Of a stretch of 49,641 bases of DNA, positions 25,706 to 33,862 are shown in pieces. Origin of the DNA: Micromonospora noduli (lineage in GTDB: Bacteria > Actinomycetota > Actinomycetes > Mycobacteriales > Micromonosporaceae). The stretch spans positions 1 through 49,641 of the forward strand of contig NZ_PYAK01000044.1 in assembly GCF_003264365.1 (NCBI RefSeq), read 5' to 3'. The first letter of the stretch is position 1, and each line of letters starts with the position of its first letter. A program made the translations under genes and the position numbers. The notes beneath the pieces are model-generated. The model was not told the origin of the DNA. It saw nothing but the letters and a program-made list of their open reading frames with translations, and did not search any database.

Positions 25706-25733
25706 CACCCCGGGCGGCGAACCGCCCGGGGTG
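25706..25733. terminator. Hairpin terminator with CGAA tetraloop
   Basis: A 12-bp perfect stem CACCCCGGGCGG / CCGCCCGGGGTG closed by CGAA. It lies after the FKBP gene on the minus strand and 31 bases before the SCO6745-family start, so it ends FKBP transcription. Confidence 0.85.
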
Positions 25734-25825
25734 ACGCCGAACCTACTGCCGCAGGGTGACGGGCCGGAAGCCCCATGTGAACAACTCCATCGCGTCCCGG
25801 CGACAACCGGGACGACCCGGACAGG

Positions 25826-26497
25826 TCACTGGGCGGCGAGCACGTCCACCACGAAGCGCAGCGGCCCGGTCGGACGTCCACCGGCGGCGGCCTCGTCGTT
25901 GCCGTACGCCAGCTCGCCCGGGATGTCGAGCTGCACCCGGCTGCCCACTGTCACGCCGACCAGACCCTGGTCCCAGCCGGGGATGACCTGGCCGACGCCG
26001 ATCGGGAAGGTGGCCGGCTGCCCGGCCTTCCAGGAGGAGTCGAACTCCTTGCCGTCCTTGTAGAACACCCCCACGTAGTTGGTGGTGATGTTCTGGCCCT
26101 TCTGCACGGCCGGGCCCTTGCCCTTGATCAGCGGGGTGACAGTGAGCTTCTTGAGGTCGCCAGTGCCCGGTGTCACCGCCGGCTTGGTGCCCAGCGCCGG
26201 GTCGGCGCCCTCGGGCAGCTGCGGAGCGGGGGGCGCGCCGGCCTCGTCGGGGGCTGGGGCGGAGGCGGACGGGGTCGCGTCGGCCTGGGTCTTGGGCTTG
26301 TCGTCGCCCCCACCGATCGTCACGAAGACGCCGATCAGCACCCCGACCACGGCGACGGCGGCGAGGCCGCTGGCCCACGCGTTGCGCTTGCGCCTCGCGT
26401 CGGCGGCCTTCTTCTCCGCCAACTGGGCGGCCAGGCGGCGCCCCGACTTGGTTGCCGGGCTCTGGTCCGGGCCCGTCTGCTGCGTCCGCTCGCTCAC
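25826..26497 (-). CDS. Membrane-anchored FKBP-type peptidyl-prolyl cis-trans isomerase
   Basis: 223 residues. A basic N-terminus is followed by one membrane helix (about 43-63), a Pro/Ala linker, and a C-terminal FKBP domain (about 118-223): VQKGQNITTNYVGVFYKDGKEFDSSW, FPIGVGQVIPGWDQGLVG and QLDIPGELAYG, with the tyrosine, aspartate and tryptophan positions of the FK506 pocket present. It would assist folding of exported proteins on the outer face of the membrane. The GTG start has GGGAG upstream. It is transcribed toward a strong terminator. Confidence 0.93.
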   Translation of the reverse strand: MSERTQQTGPDQSPATKSGRRLAAQLAEKKAADARRKRNAWASGLAAVAVVGVLIGVFVTIGGGDDKPKTQADATPSASAPAPDEAGAPPAPQLPEGADPALGTKPAVTPGTGDLKKLTVTPLIKGKGPAVQKGQNITTNYVGVFYKDGKEFDSSWKAGQPATFPIGVGQVIPGWDQGLVGVTVGSRVQLDIPGELAYGNDEAAAGGRPTGPLRFVVDVLAAQ

Positions 26498-26643
26498 GTC
26501 GTCGACTCCCTGCTGCGAAGTGTGGCCGGCACCCGGTGCCGGGGGGAAAGCCGACGCACACGGTACCCGCACCGCGGCCTACCGTGCCCGCCGCGGACGC
26601 CTCGGATCGCCCAGTGCGACAGTTCCGGGGCTTTCCCGGGCGG

Positions 26644-27282
26644 TTATTCCGGGACGACCATGAAGTCGGTCACGAAGGAGGTGACCCGGCCGTCGGCGGC
26701 ACGGCCGATCCAGGTGCCGTAGCAGCCGTCGCCCCAGCCCGTGGACACGGTGACGACGTTGGCGCCGCTGGCCTCGTCCAACACGGCGCTGATCAGCCCC
26801 GGGACCGGGGACGAGGGCAGCTCGGTCGGGATGAAGACCTCCTCGACCCGGTCGGAGTCCCAGCTCTCCAGGACGGCGAGCGCGGTCGGGTCGGCGAGGG
26901 TGCCGACGCCGGCGTCCACCCCGTAGCCGAAGTAGTCGTCCGCGCCGAGCGTGGCGACGTCCTGGTCGCCCGCGACGGCCGGCTCCCAGTGGGTGGTCGG
27001 CTCATCGGAGATCACCAGCTGAAACGCGGCCATCCGCCGGTCCACCTCGGCGTCCTCCCGGAGCACCACGGCCACCCAGGCGCGGGCGGCATACCGCCCC
27101 GGCGGCACCGTGACCGTGAACGGCTCGGCCTCCGGGCAGACCAGCGGGTCACACCCGACCACCTGGCCGGTGGGCAGCACGACGTCGCCCGCCGGGTGGG
27201 CCTCGATCAGGTATCCGCCGTGCTGGTCGGTGAAGCGGGCGCCGGGTGTCAGTAACCGGTCCAGATCAGGGGTGTACGGCAT
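26644..27282 (-). CDS. DUF4241 domain protein
   Basis: 212 residues of one DUF4241 unit: PGRYAARAWVAVV in the middle, DDYFGYGVDAGVGTLAD, and SGWGDGCYGTWIGRAADGRVTSFVTDFMVV at the C-terminus, the conserved end of the family. No signal peptide. The function of the family is not known; it is often encoded alone. GGAGGAG stands before the ATG. Confidence 0.88.
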   Translation of the reverse strand: MPYTPDLDRLLTPGARFTDQHGGYLIEAHPAGDVVLPTGQVVGCDPLVCPEAEPFTVTVPPGRYAARAWVAVVLREDAEVDRRMAAFQLVISDEPTTHWEPAVAGDQDVATLGADDYFGYGVDAGVGTLADPTALAVLESWDSDRVEEVFIPTELPSSPVPGLISAVLDEASGANVVTVSTGWGDGCYGTWIGRAADGRVTSFVTDFMVVPE

Positions 27283-27356
27283 GGGGGGCTCCTCCGGTCG
27301 CCAGCGGCCGGCGGAGCGTACCCGGCGAGGCGGACACCGCCGCCGCTGCCGTACGG

Positions 27357-28385
27357 TCAGGCGCTCTTGCGGGGTGCGGTCTTGCGCGCGGCGGTCTTCT
27401 TCGCCGGCTCCGCCTTCTTCGCGGCGGTCTTCTTGGCGGCGGTCTTCTTCGCGGGCTCGGCCGTCTTCTTCTCGGCCGTCTTCTTCGCCGCGGTCTTCTT
27501 CGCGGGTGCCTTGGCCGCCTTCTTCTCGGCTGCCTTCTGCGCCGACCGGGCCGACGAGATGGGCGTCGGCTCGCCGCCGCCACCGCCGCCGCGGGCCGGC
27601 TGCTCGCCGCGAGCCGCCTTGGCGCGCTCCACCGAGGCCTTCAACGCCGCCATCAGGTCCACCGCCGCGGCCGGTGCCTCCTCGACCTCCTCGGGCTGGA
27701 CGACCTCCCGACCCTCCACCTTGGCGTCGATGACCTCCTGCAACGCGGCCCGGTAGTCGTCGGTGAAGACGTCCGGCTCGAACTCGCCGGTCATCGAGTC
27801 GATCAGTGAGCTGGCCATGGCCAGCTCCGGCGGGCGCACCTTGAGGTCCTCGTCGAGGAAACCGAAGTCCGGGGTACGGATCTCGTCCGGCCAGAGCATG
27901 GTGTTGAGCAGCAGCACACCCTCGCGGACCCGCAGCGTGGCCAGCTGCTCCCGCTGGCGCAGCGCCACCTTGACGATGGCCACCCGCTCCGAGTCGATGA
28001 GCGCGTCGCGCAGCAGCACGTACGGCTTGGTCGCCGCGCCCTCCGGCTCGAGAAAGTACGCCTTGTTGTAGAGGATCGGGTCGACCTGTTCGGCCGGCAC
28101 GAACTCCAGCACGTCGATGGCACGGGAGCTGGTCAGCGGCAGGTCGGCGAAGTCCTCGTCGGTGAGGATCACCATTTCGCCGCCGCCGATGTCGTAGCCC
28201 TTGGCGATGTCGTCGTAGGTGACCTCTTCGCCGCAGACCGAGCAGGTGCGCTTGTAGCGGATCCGGCCGCCGTCCTCGCGGTGCACCTGGTGGAACCGAA
28301 TGTCCTTCTCCTCGGTCGCGGAGTAGAGCTTCACCCCGATCGAGACGAGCCCGAACGACACGGCTCCCTTCCAGATGGCACGCAT
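27357..28385 (-). CDS. ku: Ku DNA end-binding protein with lysine-rich tail
   Basis: 342 residues. The core (about 1-260) is a standard bacterial Ku homodimer module: MRAIWKGAVSFGLVSIGVKLYSATEE, KRTCSVCGEEV (the CxxC found in many homologues) and PDEIRTPDF. The last 75 or so residues are a repetitive KKTAAKK/KKTAEKK tail resembling histone H1 or HU tails; such extensions raise DNA affinity and help threading on ends in mycobacterial and streptomycete Ku. It faces the LigD ligase/polymerase operon across an 85-bp divergent promoter region, completing a NHEJ set. Confidence 0.96.
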   Translation of the reverse strand: MRAIWKGAVSFGLVSIGVKLYSATEEKDIRFHQVHREDGGRIRYKRTCSVCGEEVTYDDIAKGYDIGGGEMVILTDEDFADLPLTSSRAIDVLEFVPAEQVDPILYNKAYFLEPEGAATKPYVLLRDALIDSERVAIVKVALRQREQLATLRVREGVLLLNTMLWPDEIRTPDFGFLDEDLKVRPPELAMASSLIDSMTGEFEPDVFTDDYRAALQEVIDAKVEGREVVQPEEVEEAPAAAVDLMAALKASVERAKAARGEQPARGGGGGGEPTPISSARSAQKAAEKKAAKAPAKKTAAKKTAEKKTAEPAKKTAAKKTAAKKAEPAKKTAARKTAPRKSA

Positions 28386-28458
28386 CCTGCGCTCCCTTCC
28401 CCGGTATCGACCATGCTCGCATCCGAAAGAACCGGACGCGAGGTGTTCGGGCTGCTAC

Positions 28459-28464
28459 TACAGT
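28459..28464 (+). promoter_or_regulatory. -10 element TACAGT of the DNA ligase gene
   Basis: TACAGT fits the actinobacterial TAnnnT consensus and ends seven bases before the GTG start, the spacing expected for a leaderless mRNA. No ribosome-binding site is visible before that GTG. Confidence 0.5.
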
Positions 28465-28470
28465 CGGGTC

Positions 28471-29412
28471 GTGCCCGGCGCGCCGCTCAAGCCGATGCTC
28501 GCGATGACCGGGCCGCTCCCGGCGGGTGACGGCTGGGCCTACGAGTTCAAGTGGGACGGCGTCCGCGCTCTGGCCGACATCTCAGGTGGCGGTCAGCACC
28601 TGTATGCCCGTTCCGGCGTGGAGATCACCGCCGCGTACCCGGAGTTGGCCACCCTGCCCGAGCAGGTCGACGACGCGCTGCTCGACGGTGAGGTGGTGCT
28701 GCTCGGCCAGGGCGGGCAGCCGTCGTTCACCGCGCTGGCCGAGCGGATGCACGTCCGGGACCGGGCCAAGGCGGCCCGGTTGGCGGCGGTCATGCCGGTG
28801 ACGTACATGATCTTCGACCTGCTCCGGCTCAACGGCGACGACCTGACCGGCTGGCCGTACGAGCGCCGCCGGGAGGCCCTCGACGCGCTTGCGCTCGGTG
28901 GCCTCCGGTGGGCGGTGCCGCCGATGTTCGCCGACGGGCCGGCCACCTACGAGGCGGCCGGAGAGCACGGTTTGGAGGGGGTGATGGCCAAGCGGATCGG
29001 GGCCGTCTACCGCCCGGGGGTGCGCTCGCCGGACTGGGTGAAGGTCAAGCTGGAGGTGACCGGTGACTTCGTCATCGGCGGTTGGCGGCCGGGAGCCCGC
29101 CGGATCGGCGGGCTGCTGGTCGGGGTGCCCGGCCCGGACGGCCGACTGATCTACCGGGGTCGGGTCGGCGGCGGGATCGGCGCGGCCATCGAGCGGCAGC
29201 TCCTCGCCGAGCTGGAGCCGCTGCGCTCCGGTGTGTCACCGTTCGCGCCGGGTGTGCCGCGCGAGGATGCGCGGGGTGCCATCTGGGTAACACCCCAGGT
29301 GGTGGTGGAGGTGAAGTACGGCCAGCGCACCCCCGACGGCCGGCTGCGCTTCCCCCGGGTGCTGAGGTTGCGCCCGGACAAGCCTCCGGAGGAGGTCGAC
29401 GATGCCGGGTGA
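28471..29412 (+). CDS. ligD: ATP-dependent DNA ligase, stand-alone LigD ligase domain
   Basis: 313 residues. The adenylated lysine is in YEFKWDGVR (K27). Motif III-like MIFDLLRL, motif IV EGVMAKR and motif V DWVKVKLE follow, then an OB-fold with WVTPQVVVEVKYGQRTPDGRLRFPR (motif VI). This corresponds to the ligase part of Mycobacterium LigD carried as a separate protein, as in streptomycetes. The GTG start gives PGAPLKPMLA; the upstream frame overlaps the divergent ku promoter. The end overlaps the polymerase gene by 11 bases, so both are one operon. Confidence 0.94.
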   Translation: MPGAPLKPMLAMTGPLPAGDGWAYEFKWDGVRALADISGGGQHLYARSGVEITAAYPELATLPEQVDDALLDGEVVLLGQGGQPSFTALAERMHVRDRAKAARLAAVMPVTYMIFDLLRLNGDDLTGWPYERRREALDALALGGLRWAVPPMFADGPATYEAAGEHGLEGVMAKRIGAVYRPGVRSPDWVKVKLEVTGDFVIGGWRPGARRIGGLLVGVPGPDGRLIYRGRVGGGIGAAIERQLLAELEPLRSGVSPFAPGVPREDARGAIWVTPQVVVEVKYGQRTPDGRLRFPRVLRLRPDKPPEEVDDAG

Positions 29413-30313
29413 ACGGCTACGGGTGGACGTCGAGGGTCGCGCGCTGGAGCTGTCCAACCTGGACAAGGTGCTCTACCCGGCGGCCGGGTTCACCAAGGGC
29501 GAGGTGATCGACTACTACACCCGGATCTCCCCGGTGCTGCTGCCGCACCTGCGCGACCGACCGCTCACCCGGATCCGCTTCCCCAACGGGGTGGACGACA
29601 AGTCGTTCTTCGAGAAGAACACGCCTGCCGCGACCCCGGACTGGGTGCGGGTGGAAAACCTGCCGGCGCCCGGGTCGACGAAGGGCCGGGAGACGATCGA
29701 CTACGTGGTCGCCGACGACCTGCCCACCCTGGTCTGGCTGGCCAACCTGGCCGCGTTGGAGCTGCACACACCGCAGTGGAAGGTCGGCGAACACCCGGAC
29801 ATGATGGTCGTCGACCTGGACCCGGGGCCGCCGGCCGGGCTCGCCGAGTGCTGCCCGGTGGCGGTGCTGATGCGCGACCGGCTCGCGGACGACGGCATCG
29901 AGTCGTACCCGAAGACCTCCGGCAAGAAGGGCATGCAGCTCTGCTGCCCGATCGCCGGCACCCAGCCGTCCGACCTCGTCTCCGACTACGCCCGGCGGAT
30001 CGCCCAGGAGTTGGAGAAGGCCCACCCGAAGCTGATCGTGTCGAAGATGGCGAAGAACCTCCGACCGGGCAAGGTCTTCATCGACTGGAGCCAGAACAAC
30101 GCGGCGAAGACCACAGTCGCGCCGTACTCGCTGCGGGCCCAGTCGGTGCCGTCGGTGTCGACGCCGCTGACCTGGGACGAGGTCGAGGCCGGCGCGCGGG
30201 GCCGAAAGCCGGCCGTCCGCCAGTTCACCGCCGCCGAGGTCCTGGCCCGGGTCGAGGAGGACGGGGACCTGCTGGCCGCACTGCTCGACGGTGGGCCCGA
30301 ACTGCCGGACTGA
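29402..30313 (+). CDS. ligD: LigD-type NHEJ polymerase/primase (PolDom)
   Basis: 303 residues of the archaeo-eukaryotic primase-like LigD polymerase domain: ELSNLDKVLYPAAGFTKGEVIDYY at the N-terminus, the metal-binding VVDLDPG (DLD, about 138-140) and KTSGKKGMQL. The later SKMAKNLRPGKVFIDWSQNN carries the third carboxylate. It fills gaps and adds ribonucleotides during end joining. GGAGGAGG stands before the ATG, inside the ligase gene. No phosphoesterase domain is encoded with either half. Confidence 0.95.
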   Translation: MPGERLRVDVEGRALELSNLDKVLYPAAGFTKGEVIDYYTRISPVLLPHLRDRPLTRIRFPNGVDDKSFFEKNTPAATPDWVRVENLPAPGSTKGRETIDYVVADDLPTLVWLANLAALELHTPQWKVGEHPDMMVVDLDPGPPAGLAECCPVAVLMRDRLADDGIESYPKTSGKKGMQLCCPIAGTQPSDLVSDYARRIAQELEKAHPKLIVSKMAKNLRPGKVFIDWSQNNAAKTTVAPYSLRAQSVPSVSTPLTWDEVEAGARGRKPAVRQFTAAEVLARVEEDGDLLAALLDGGPELPD

Positions 30314-30314
30314 A

Positions 30315-30414
30315 CGAGTAAGTCCTGACTCAAGACGGGGCTGGGGTTGCGGCGAAGGGCGCTGGCCATCCGCTTTGGCTGCCCACCGCCCCAGCCAGGG
30401 TTGGGAATTACTCG
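30315..30414. terminator. 100-nt nested inverted repeat between convergent genes
   Basis: Outer arms CGAGTAA (30315-30321) and TTACTCG (30408-30414), and inner arms GGCTGGGG (30339-30346) and CCCCAGCC (30389-30396), form one long imperfect cruciform-capable structure filling the space between the polymerase gene and the convergent imine-reductase-like gene. It probably ends transcription in both directions. Confidence 0.7.
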
Positions 30415-30416
30415 TC

Positions 30417-31316
30417 CTACGCCTGATCGGCTGGCACGAGCGATTCGGCGAGCCGGGCGTAGCTGTCGCCGCCGTGGCCTGCCGCGACGGCCCGGTCGAT
30501 GATCGATTGCACGGCACGCAGCGGTGCGGTCTCGACGCCGCGCGCGGCGGCGGCGTCGACGACGTGGGTGACCGCCGAGCCCGCCGACGCGATGCTGGAA
30601 ACGTCGGCGGTGAAGGTTCCGGACGTGAGTTGCTCGGCGAACCGGTCGGCCATGTCGGGCAACAGGCCACCGATTCCTCTGGCGAAACGGGCGAACGCGG
30701 CCGGCGGGATGCCCTCGGTGCGGGCCAGGGCGAAGGCGTGCGCGAGTCCGCCGACGGACATGGTGAACAGGTCGAGCAACGCCATTTCGTACGCTGCTGC
30801 CGTGCCGGCGTCCGAACCGAGGTAGACGCTGGAGCCGCCGAAGCTCTCCAACGACGGAAGGCTGTCGTCGAAGAGGGCCCGCGGACCGCTGTAGAGAATC
30901 GTCGCGGCCGGAGTCCCGATGGTTGGCGCGGGCGTCAGGATGGCACCGTCCAGGTAGTTGATGCCCCGCTGAGCGGCCCAGGTCGCCATGCCCCGCGCCT
31001 CGGCTGCATGCCCGCTGCCGAGGTTGACGAGTGGTCCTCTCGGCGGGCTTTCGAGGCCCGACAGGACGGCGCGAGCTGCCCGGTAGTTGATGACGCAGGC
31101 GATGACGACCGATGCCCGGCGTGCCGCATCGGCCACCGTCGGAGCGAGCACCGCTCCGGCGGCCACGAGCGCGGCCGCCCGGCCGGGTGTGCGGTTCCAG
31201 ACCACGGTGGGGTGACCGGCGGCGAGCGACGCGGCGGCCAGCGCCCGACCCATCGGGCCGAGCCCCAGGACGGCGACGGTGGCGGACTGGTTGTCCTCAT
31301 GATTGCGGTGAGTCAC
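30417..31316 (-). CDS. NAD(P)-dependent imine-reductase/beta-hydroxyacid-dehydrogenase family oxidoreductase
   Basis: 299 residues. The Rossmann motif VAVLGLGPMGRALA and NRT of VVWNRTPGRA indicate NADPH binding. The helical C-terminal domain AYEMALLDLFTMSVGGLAHAFALARTEGIP resembles imine reductases more than 6-phosphogluconate dehydrogenases; the usual catalytic lysine of hydroxyacid dehydrogenases is not seen. The GTG start lies eight bases downstream of a MerR-type -10 element, so the gene is probably activated by the divergently encoded MerR protein. Confidence 0.88.
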   Translation of the reverse strand: MTHRNHEDNQSATVAVLGLGPMGRALAAASLAAGHPTVVWNRTPGRAAALVAAGAVLAPTVADAARRASVVIACVINYRAARAVLSGLESPPRGPLVNLGSGHAAEARGMATWAAQRGINYLDGAILTPAPTIGTPAATILYSGPRALFDDSLPSLESFGGSSVYLGSDAGTAAAYEMALLDLFTMSVGGLAHAFALARTEGIPPAAFARFARGIGGLLPDMADRFAEQLTSGTFTADVSSIASAGSAVTHVVDAAAARGVETAPLRAVQSIIDRAVAAGHGGDSYARLAESLVPADQA

Positions 31317-31323
31317 AGCGACG

Positions 31324-31355
31324 ACGCTAAACCTTGCCGTTGACGTGAAGGTCAA
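31324..31355 (-). promoter_or_regulatory. MerR-type promoter with over-long spacer
   Basis: On the minus strand, TTGACC (31350-31355) and TAGCGT (31324-31329) are 20 bp apart, with the dyad ACCTT...AAGGT (31331-31352) overlapping the spacer. A 19-20 bp spacer carrying a dyad is the signature of promoters activated by MerR-family regulators through DNA untwisting. Confidence 0.75.
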
Positions 31356-31374
31356 GCGCTGGTCTGCTCTGGGT

Positions 31375-31743
31375 GTGCGGATCAGTGAACTGGCGCGGCA
31401 GGCCGGCACCACCCCACGGGCCCTGCGCTACTACGAGGAGCAGGGGCTGTTGCGACCGGCCCGTCTCGCGAGCGGCTACCGCCACTACGAGCCGCAGGCG
31501 GTGGGCACGGTGCGGCACATCCAACTGTTGCTGTCCGCCGGTTTGAACACCACGGCGATCGCCGAGATCCTTCCCTGCATCCCCGATGACGTGACCGTGC
31601 TGGCCCCCACCTGCCCCGAACTCCTCGACGCGCTCGCGGTGGAGCGCAACCGGATCACCACGTCCATCGACCGGCTCGCCGCCGCTCGTGCTGTCCTGGA
31701 CCGGCTCATCCAGGCCGGCTCTGGGGCCCGCGACCAGCCCTGA
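31375..31743 (+). CDS. MerR-family transcriptional regulator
   Basis: 122 residues. The helix-turn-helix and wing RISELARQAGTTPRALRYYEE / GYRHYEPQAVGTVRHIQLL are complete. A short dimerisation coiled coil follows, and then an effector region with C (LPCIPDD) and a single TCPE cysteine; the metal-binding cysteine set of MerR/ZntR is absent, so a small organic ligand is more likely. GTG start. It is divergent from the imine-reductase-like gene, whose promoter it overlaps. Confidence 0.92.
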   Translation: MRISELARQAGTTPRALRYYEEQGLLRPARLASGYRHYEPQAVGTVRHIQLLLSAGLNTTAIAEILPCIPDDVTVLAPTCPELLDALAVERNRITTSIDRLAAARAVLDRLIQAGSGARDQP

Positions 31744-32809
31744 TCACCGTCCGGTGAGGCGCGGCCAGCCGCCACCAGGCGCCACCCACCAGGGCCACGG
31801 TGACGACGCTGACCGCGATGTCGCCGGCCAGGGCCGCCGCCGGGCTCGCCGGGGAGTACGGCGGCACCAGGTACGCGAACGCCGCGGCGGTGACCAGGCC
31901 CGCAGTGCCCGCAACGAGCACGTGCCGCTCCCCCCAACCGCTGCGCGACGACCAGTACGCGATCAGCCCTCCGGCGGCGGCGGCGAGCGTCAGCGCGATG
32001 GCCACCCCCGGCCAACCAGGTGTCAGGTCAGCGCCGAAGCGGACGACGACGACCAGCAGACCCACCCAGAGCGGGTGGGGTGCCCTACGGGAGCGCCGGG
32101 TCGCCCCGACGCTCGACGGATCGGTGGGCCGCGGCCGTGGCTTCCGCCAGCAGGGAAGCAGAGCGGCACCGATGAGGACGATGATCACCGTGCCGGCGAA
32201 GGCGAGCTGAAGCGGGCTGGCCAGGAAATTCTTCCGGCCCTCCGAGGAGGTGAAGACCAGCAGGCTGCCGAGCAGGTAGACCACGGCGACCACCACCAAC
32301 CCGGGCCGGCTCAGCCAGGGCCGCAGCCGCCGCTCCGGCCCGAGGAACGACTCGATGAGCACGATCGGCGCGCAGATGGTCAGCACGATGTGGTTGCCCA
32401 CGTAGTCGAACGCCTGCCGGAGGCTGAATTCGAGCCCCGGCACCAGCGTCGCCTCGGCGGCGGCACGGGTGTCGGCGTACTGGGTGTCGTCGAGGAAGTC
32501 GGGGTTGAACAACGACTGGTCGACCAGCCCGGCCTGGAGTACGCCGAACGCGGCGGCGAGCAGCACTATGGTCGGCCAGCCCGCGCCGAGGTGCCGGGCG
32601 GTCTCCCGGATGAGGATCGCCGCGCCGCCGTACATCGGGCCCAGGAAGATCAGCACCGGGAGGAAATCGTCGATGGCGAAGCCACCCCACGAGCACTCGG
32701 CCGCCCACGGCGCGAGCAGCAGCAACGCGATGACCGGCAGAAGCCGTCGGCGCAGAGGCAGACGGGCGGCGGGAGGGTCGGCGGTGACGGGTTCGGGTCC
32801 GGTCGGCAT
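31706..32809 (-). CDS. Polytopic membrane protein of unknown function
   Basis: 367 residues with about ten hydrophobic helices and no soluble domain. A conserved-looking loop, PWAAECSWGGFAIDDFLPVLIFLGPMYGG, sits between helices 1 and 2, and a charged stretch (LIESFLGPERRLRPW) follows helix 5. No transporter or enzyme motif is recognised. The last 38 bases overlap the 3' end of the convergent merR gene. GAGGAG before the ATG. GC content and codon use match the backbone. Confidence 0.75.
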   Translation of the reverse strand: MPTGPEPVTADPPAARLPLRRRLLPVIALLLLAPWAAECSWGGFAIDDFLPVLIFLGPMYGGAAILIRETARHLGAGWPTIVLLAAAFGVLQAGLVDQSLFNPDFLDDTQYADTRAAAEATLVPGLEFSLRQAFDYVGNHIVLTICAPIVLIESFLGPERRLRPWLSRPGLVVVAVVYLLGSLLVFTSSEGRKNFLASPLQLAFAGTVIIVLIGAALLPCWRKPRPRPTDPSSVGATRRSRRAPHPLWVGLLVVVVRFGADLTPGWPGVAIALTLAAAAGGLIAYWSSRSGWGERHVLVAGTAGLVTAAAFAYLVPPYSPASPAAALAGDIAVSVVTVALVGGAWWRLAAPHRTVIRAGRGPQSRPG

Positions 32810-32950
32810 GGGCGCTCCTCGGCGGCGTTTCGGGGGTTCCCTGCACCGTGCGCGGGCCACCCGGTCAGCCGATACGGCCATCGGCCGACGACCGGTGCGA
32901 CCAAAGTCGTTGAGTACTGTGGTGCCGACGTCGACCCGGGGAGCGTGGAG

Positions 32951-33703
32951 ATGCAGCCAACCGTCACGGCCGACCTGGCGGCCCGGCCCGTCGAGGCCGA
33001 GCGTCCGCTGCTCAGCTACCGCGACGAGGCGACCGGCGAGCGCGTCGACCTGACCGCACAGCAGGTCGGCCAGTGGGCGGCACGCAGCGCGAGCCTGCTG
33101 CGGGACGGCTGCGGTCTCGGCCCCGGCAGCCGCGTAGCGGTCCTGCTGCCGCCGCACTGGCGTACCGCAGCGGTGTTGTTGGGCGCCTGGGCCTCGGGCC
33201 TGGCGGTGTCGTTCCGACCGCGCGCCACCGCGGGCCTGGCGGTGCTCGAACCGGGCGGCGACCGGCCGTTCGATGCGGTCTTCGTGACGCCGGAGCGGCA
33301 GGACGACTGGCTGGAGGACGTGCCGGACGCGCCGCACCGCTATCTCGTCGGCACCGGGCCGGGGCGGCTGGACGACGTGCCGTTGGGCTGGTTGGACTGG
33401 TCCGCCGAGGTGCTTCGGCACGGCGACGGCGCGCCCGACCACACCGCCATCCACCCGTCCGACCCGGCCACGGCGGACGGCACCACCTACGGTCAGTGGG
33501 GTGCGCTCGCCCAGGAGTTCGCCACGATGCTGGACCTGCGCGCCGGCGACCGGCTGCTGGTCGACGCCGCCGAGACCGAGCAGCCGCTGAAGTGGTTGCT
33601 CGCGCCGCTCTCGGCCGGCGCGTCAGTGGTCATCAGCGCCAACCTTGACCCGGCGCGGCGGGACGCGGTGGTCGCCGCCGAACAGGTGACCCGGGTTCTC
33701 TGA
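32951..33703 (+). CDS. TIGR03089 family protein (AMP-ligase-like fragment)
   Basis: 250 residues. It resembles the N-terminal third of acyl-CoA ligases (LSYRDEATGERVDLTAQQVGQWAARSASLL, VAVLLPPHWRTAAVLLGAWASGLAVSF) and ends before any ATP-binding motif; this is the normal form of the actinobacterial TIGR03089 family, not a truncation. Its role is unknown. GGGGAG precedes the ATG. Neighbours give no clear hint. Confidence 0.9.
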   Translation: MQPTVTADLAARPVEAERPLLSYRDEATGERVDLTAQQVGQWAARSASLLRDGCGLGPGSRVAVLLPPHWRTAAVLLGAWASGLAVSFRPRATAGLAVLEPGGDRPFDAVFVTPERQDDWLEDVPDAPHRYLVGTGPGRLDDVPLGWLDWSAEVLRHGDGAPDHTAIHPSDPATADGTTYGQWGALAQEFATMLDLRAGDRLLVDAAETEQPLKWLLAPLSAGASVVISANLDPARRDAVVAAEQVTRVL

Positions 33704-33862
33704 CCTCCGCCGGAGCGCCCAAACAGCGCTGGTCGGTCCGGTTCCGTTACATCGCCATCTGCCCTGTTCAGAGGGTCTTTTGTCGATGCCGTCGGCGTGT
33801 TCTCATACCCGAACAGCGACGTCATCGACCCCGCACCGCCTCCCTCATCGAAAGGTGCACCG

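Noticed and set aside
25676..25708. GTG at 25706-25708 as start of the SCO6745-family gene
   Set aside because: It lies inside a 12-bp hairpin; the internal GTG with a GGAGG site six bases upstream fits the family's N-terminus better.
31688..32950. Upstream extension of the TIGR03089 frame to make a 671-residue protein
   Set aside because: The added part is antisense to a membrane protein with clear helices and has biased low-complexity composition; a good ribosome-binding site precedes the internal ATG.
32951..33703. Truncated acyl-CoA ligase pseudogene
   Set aside because: The length and end point match the TIGR03089 family, which normally lacks the ATP-binding core.
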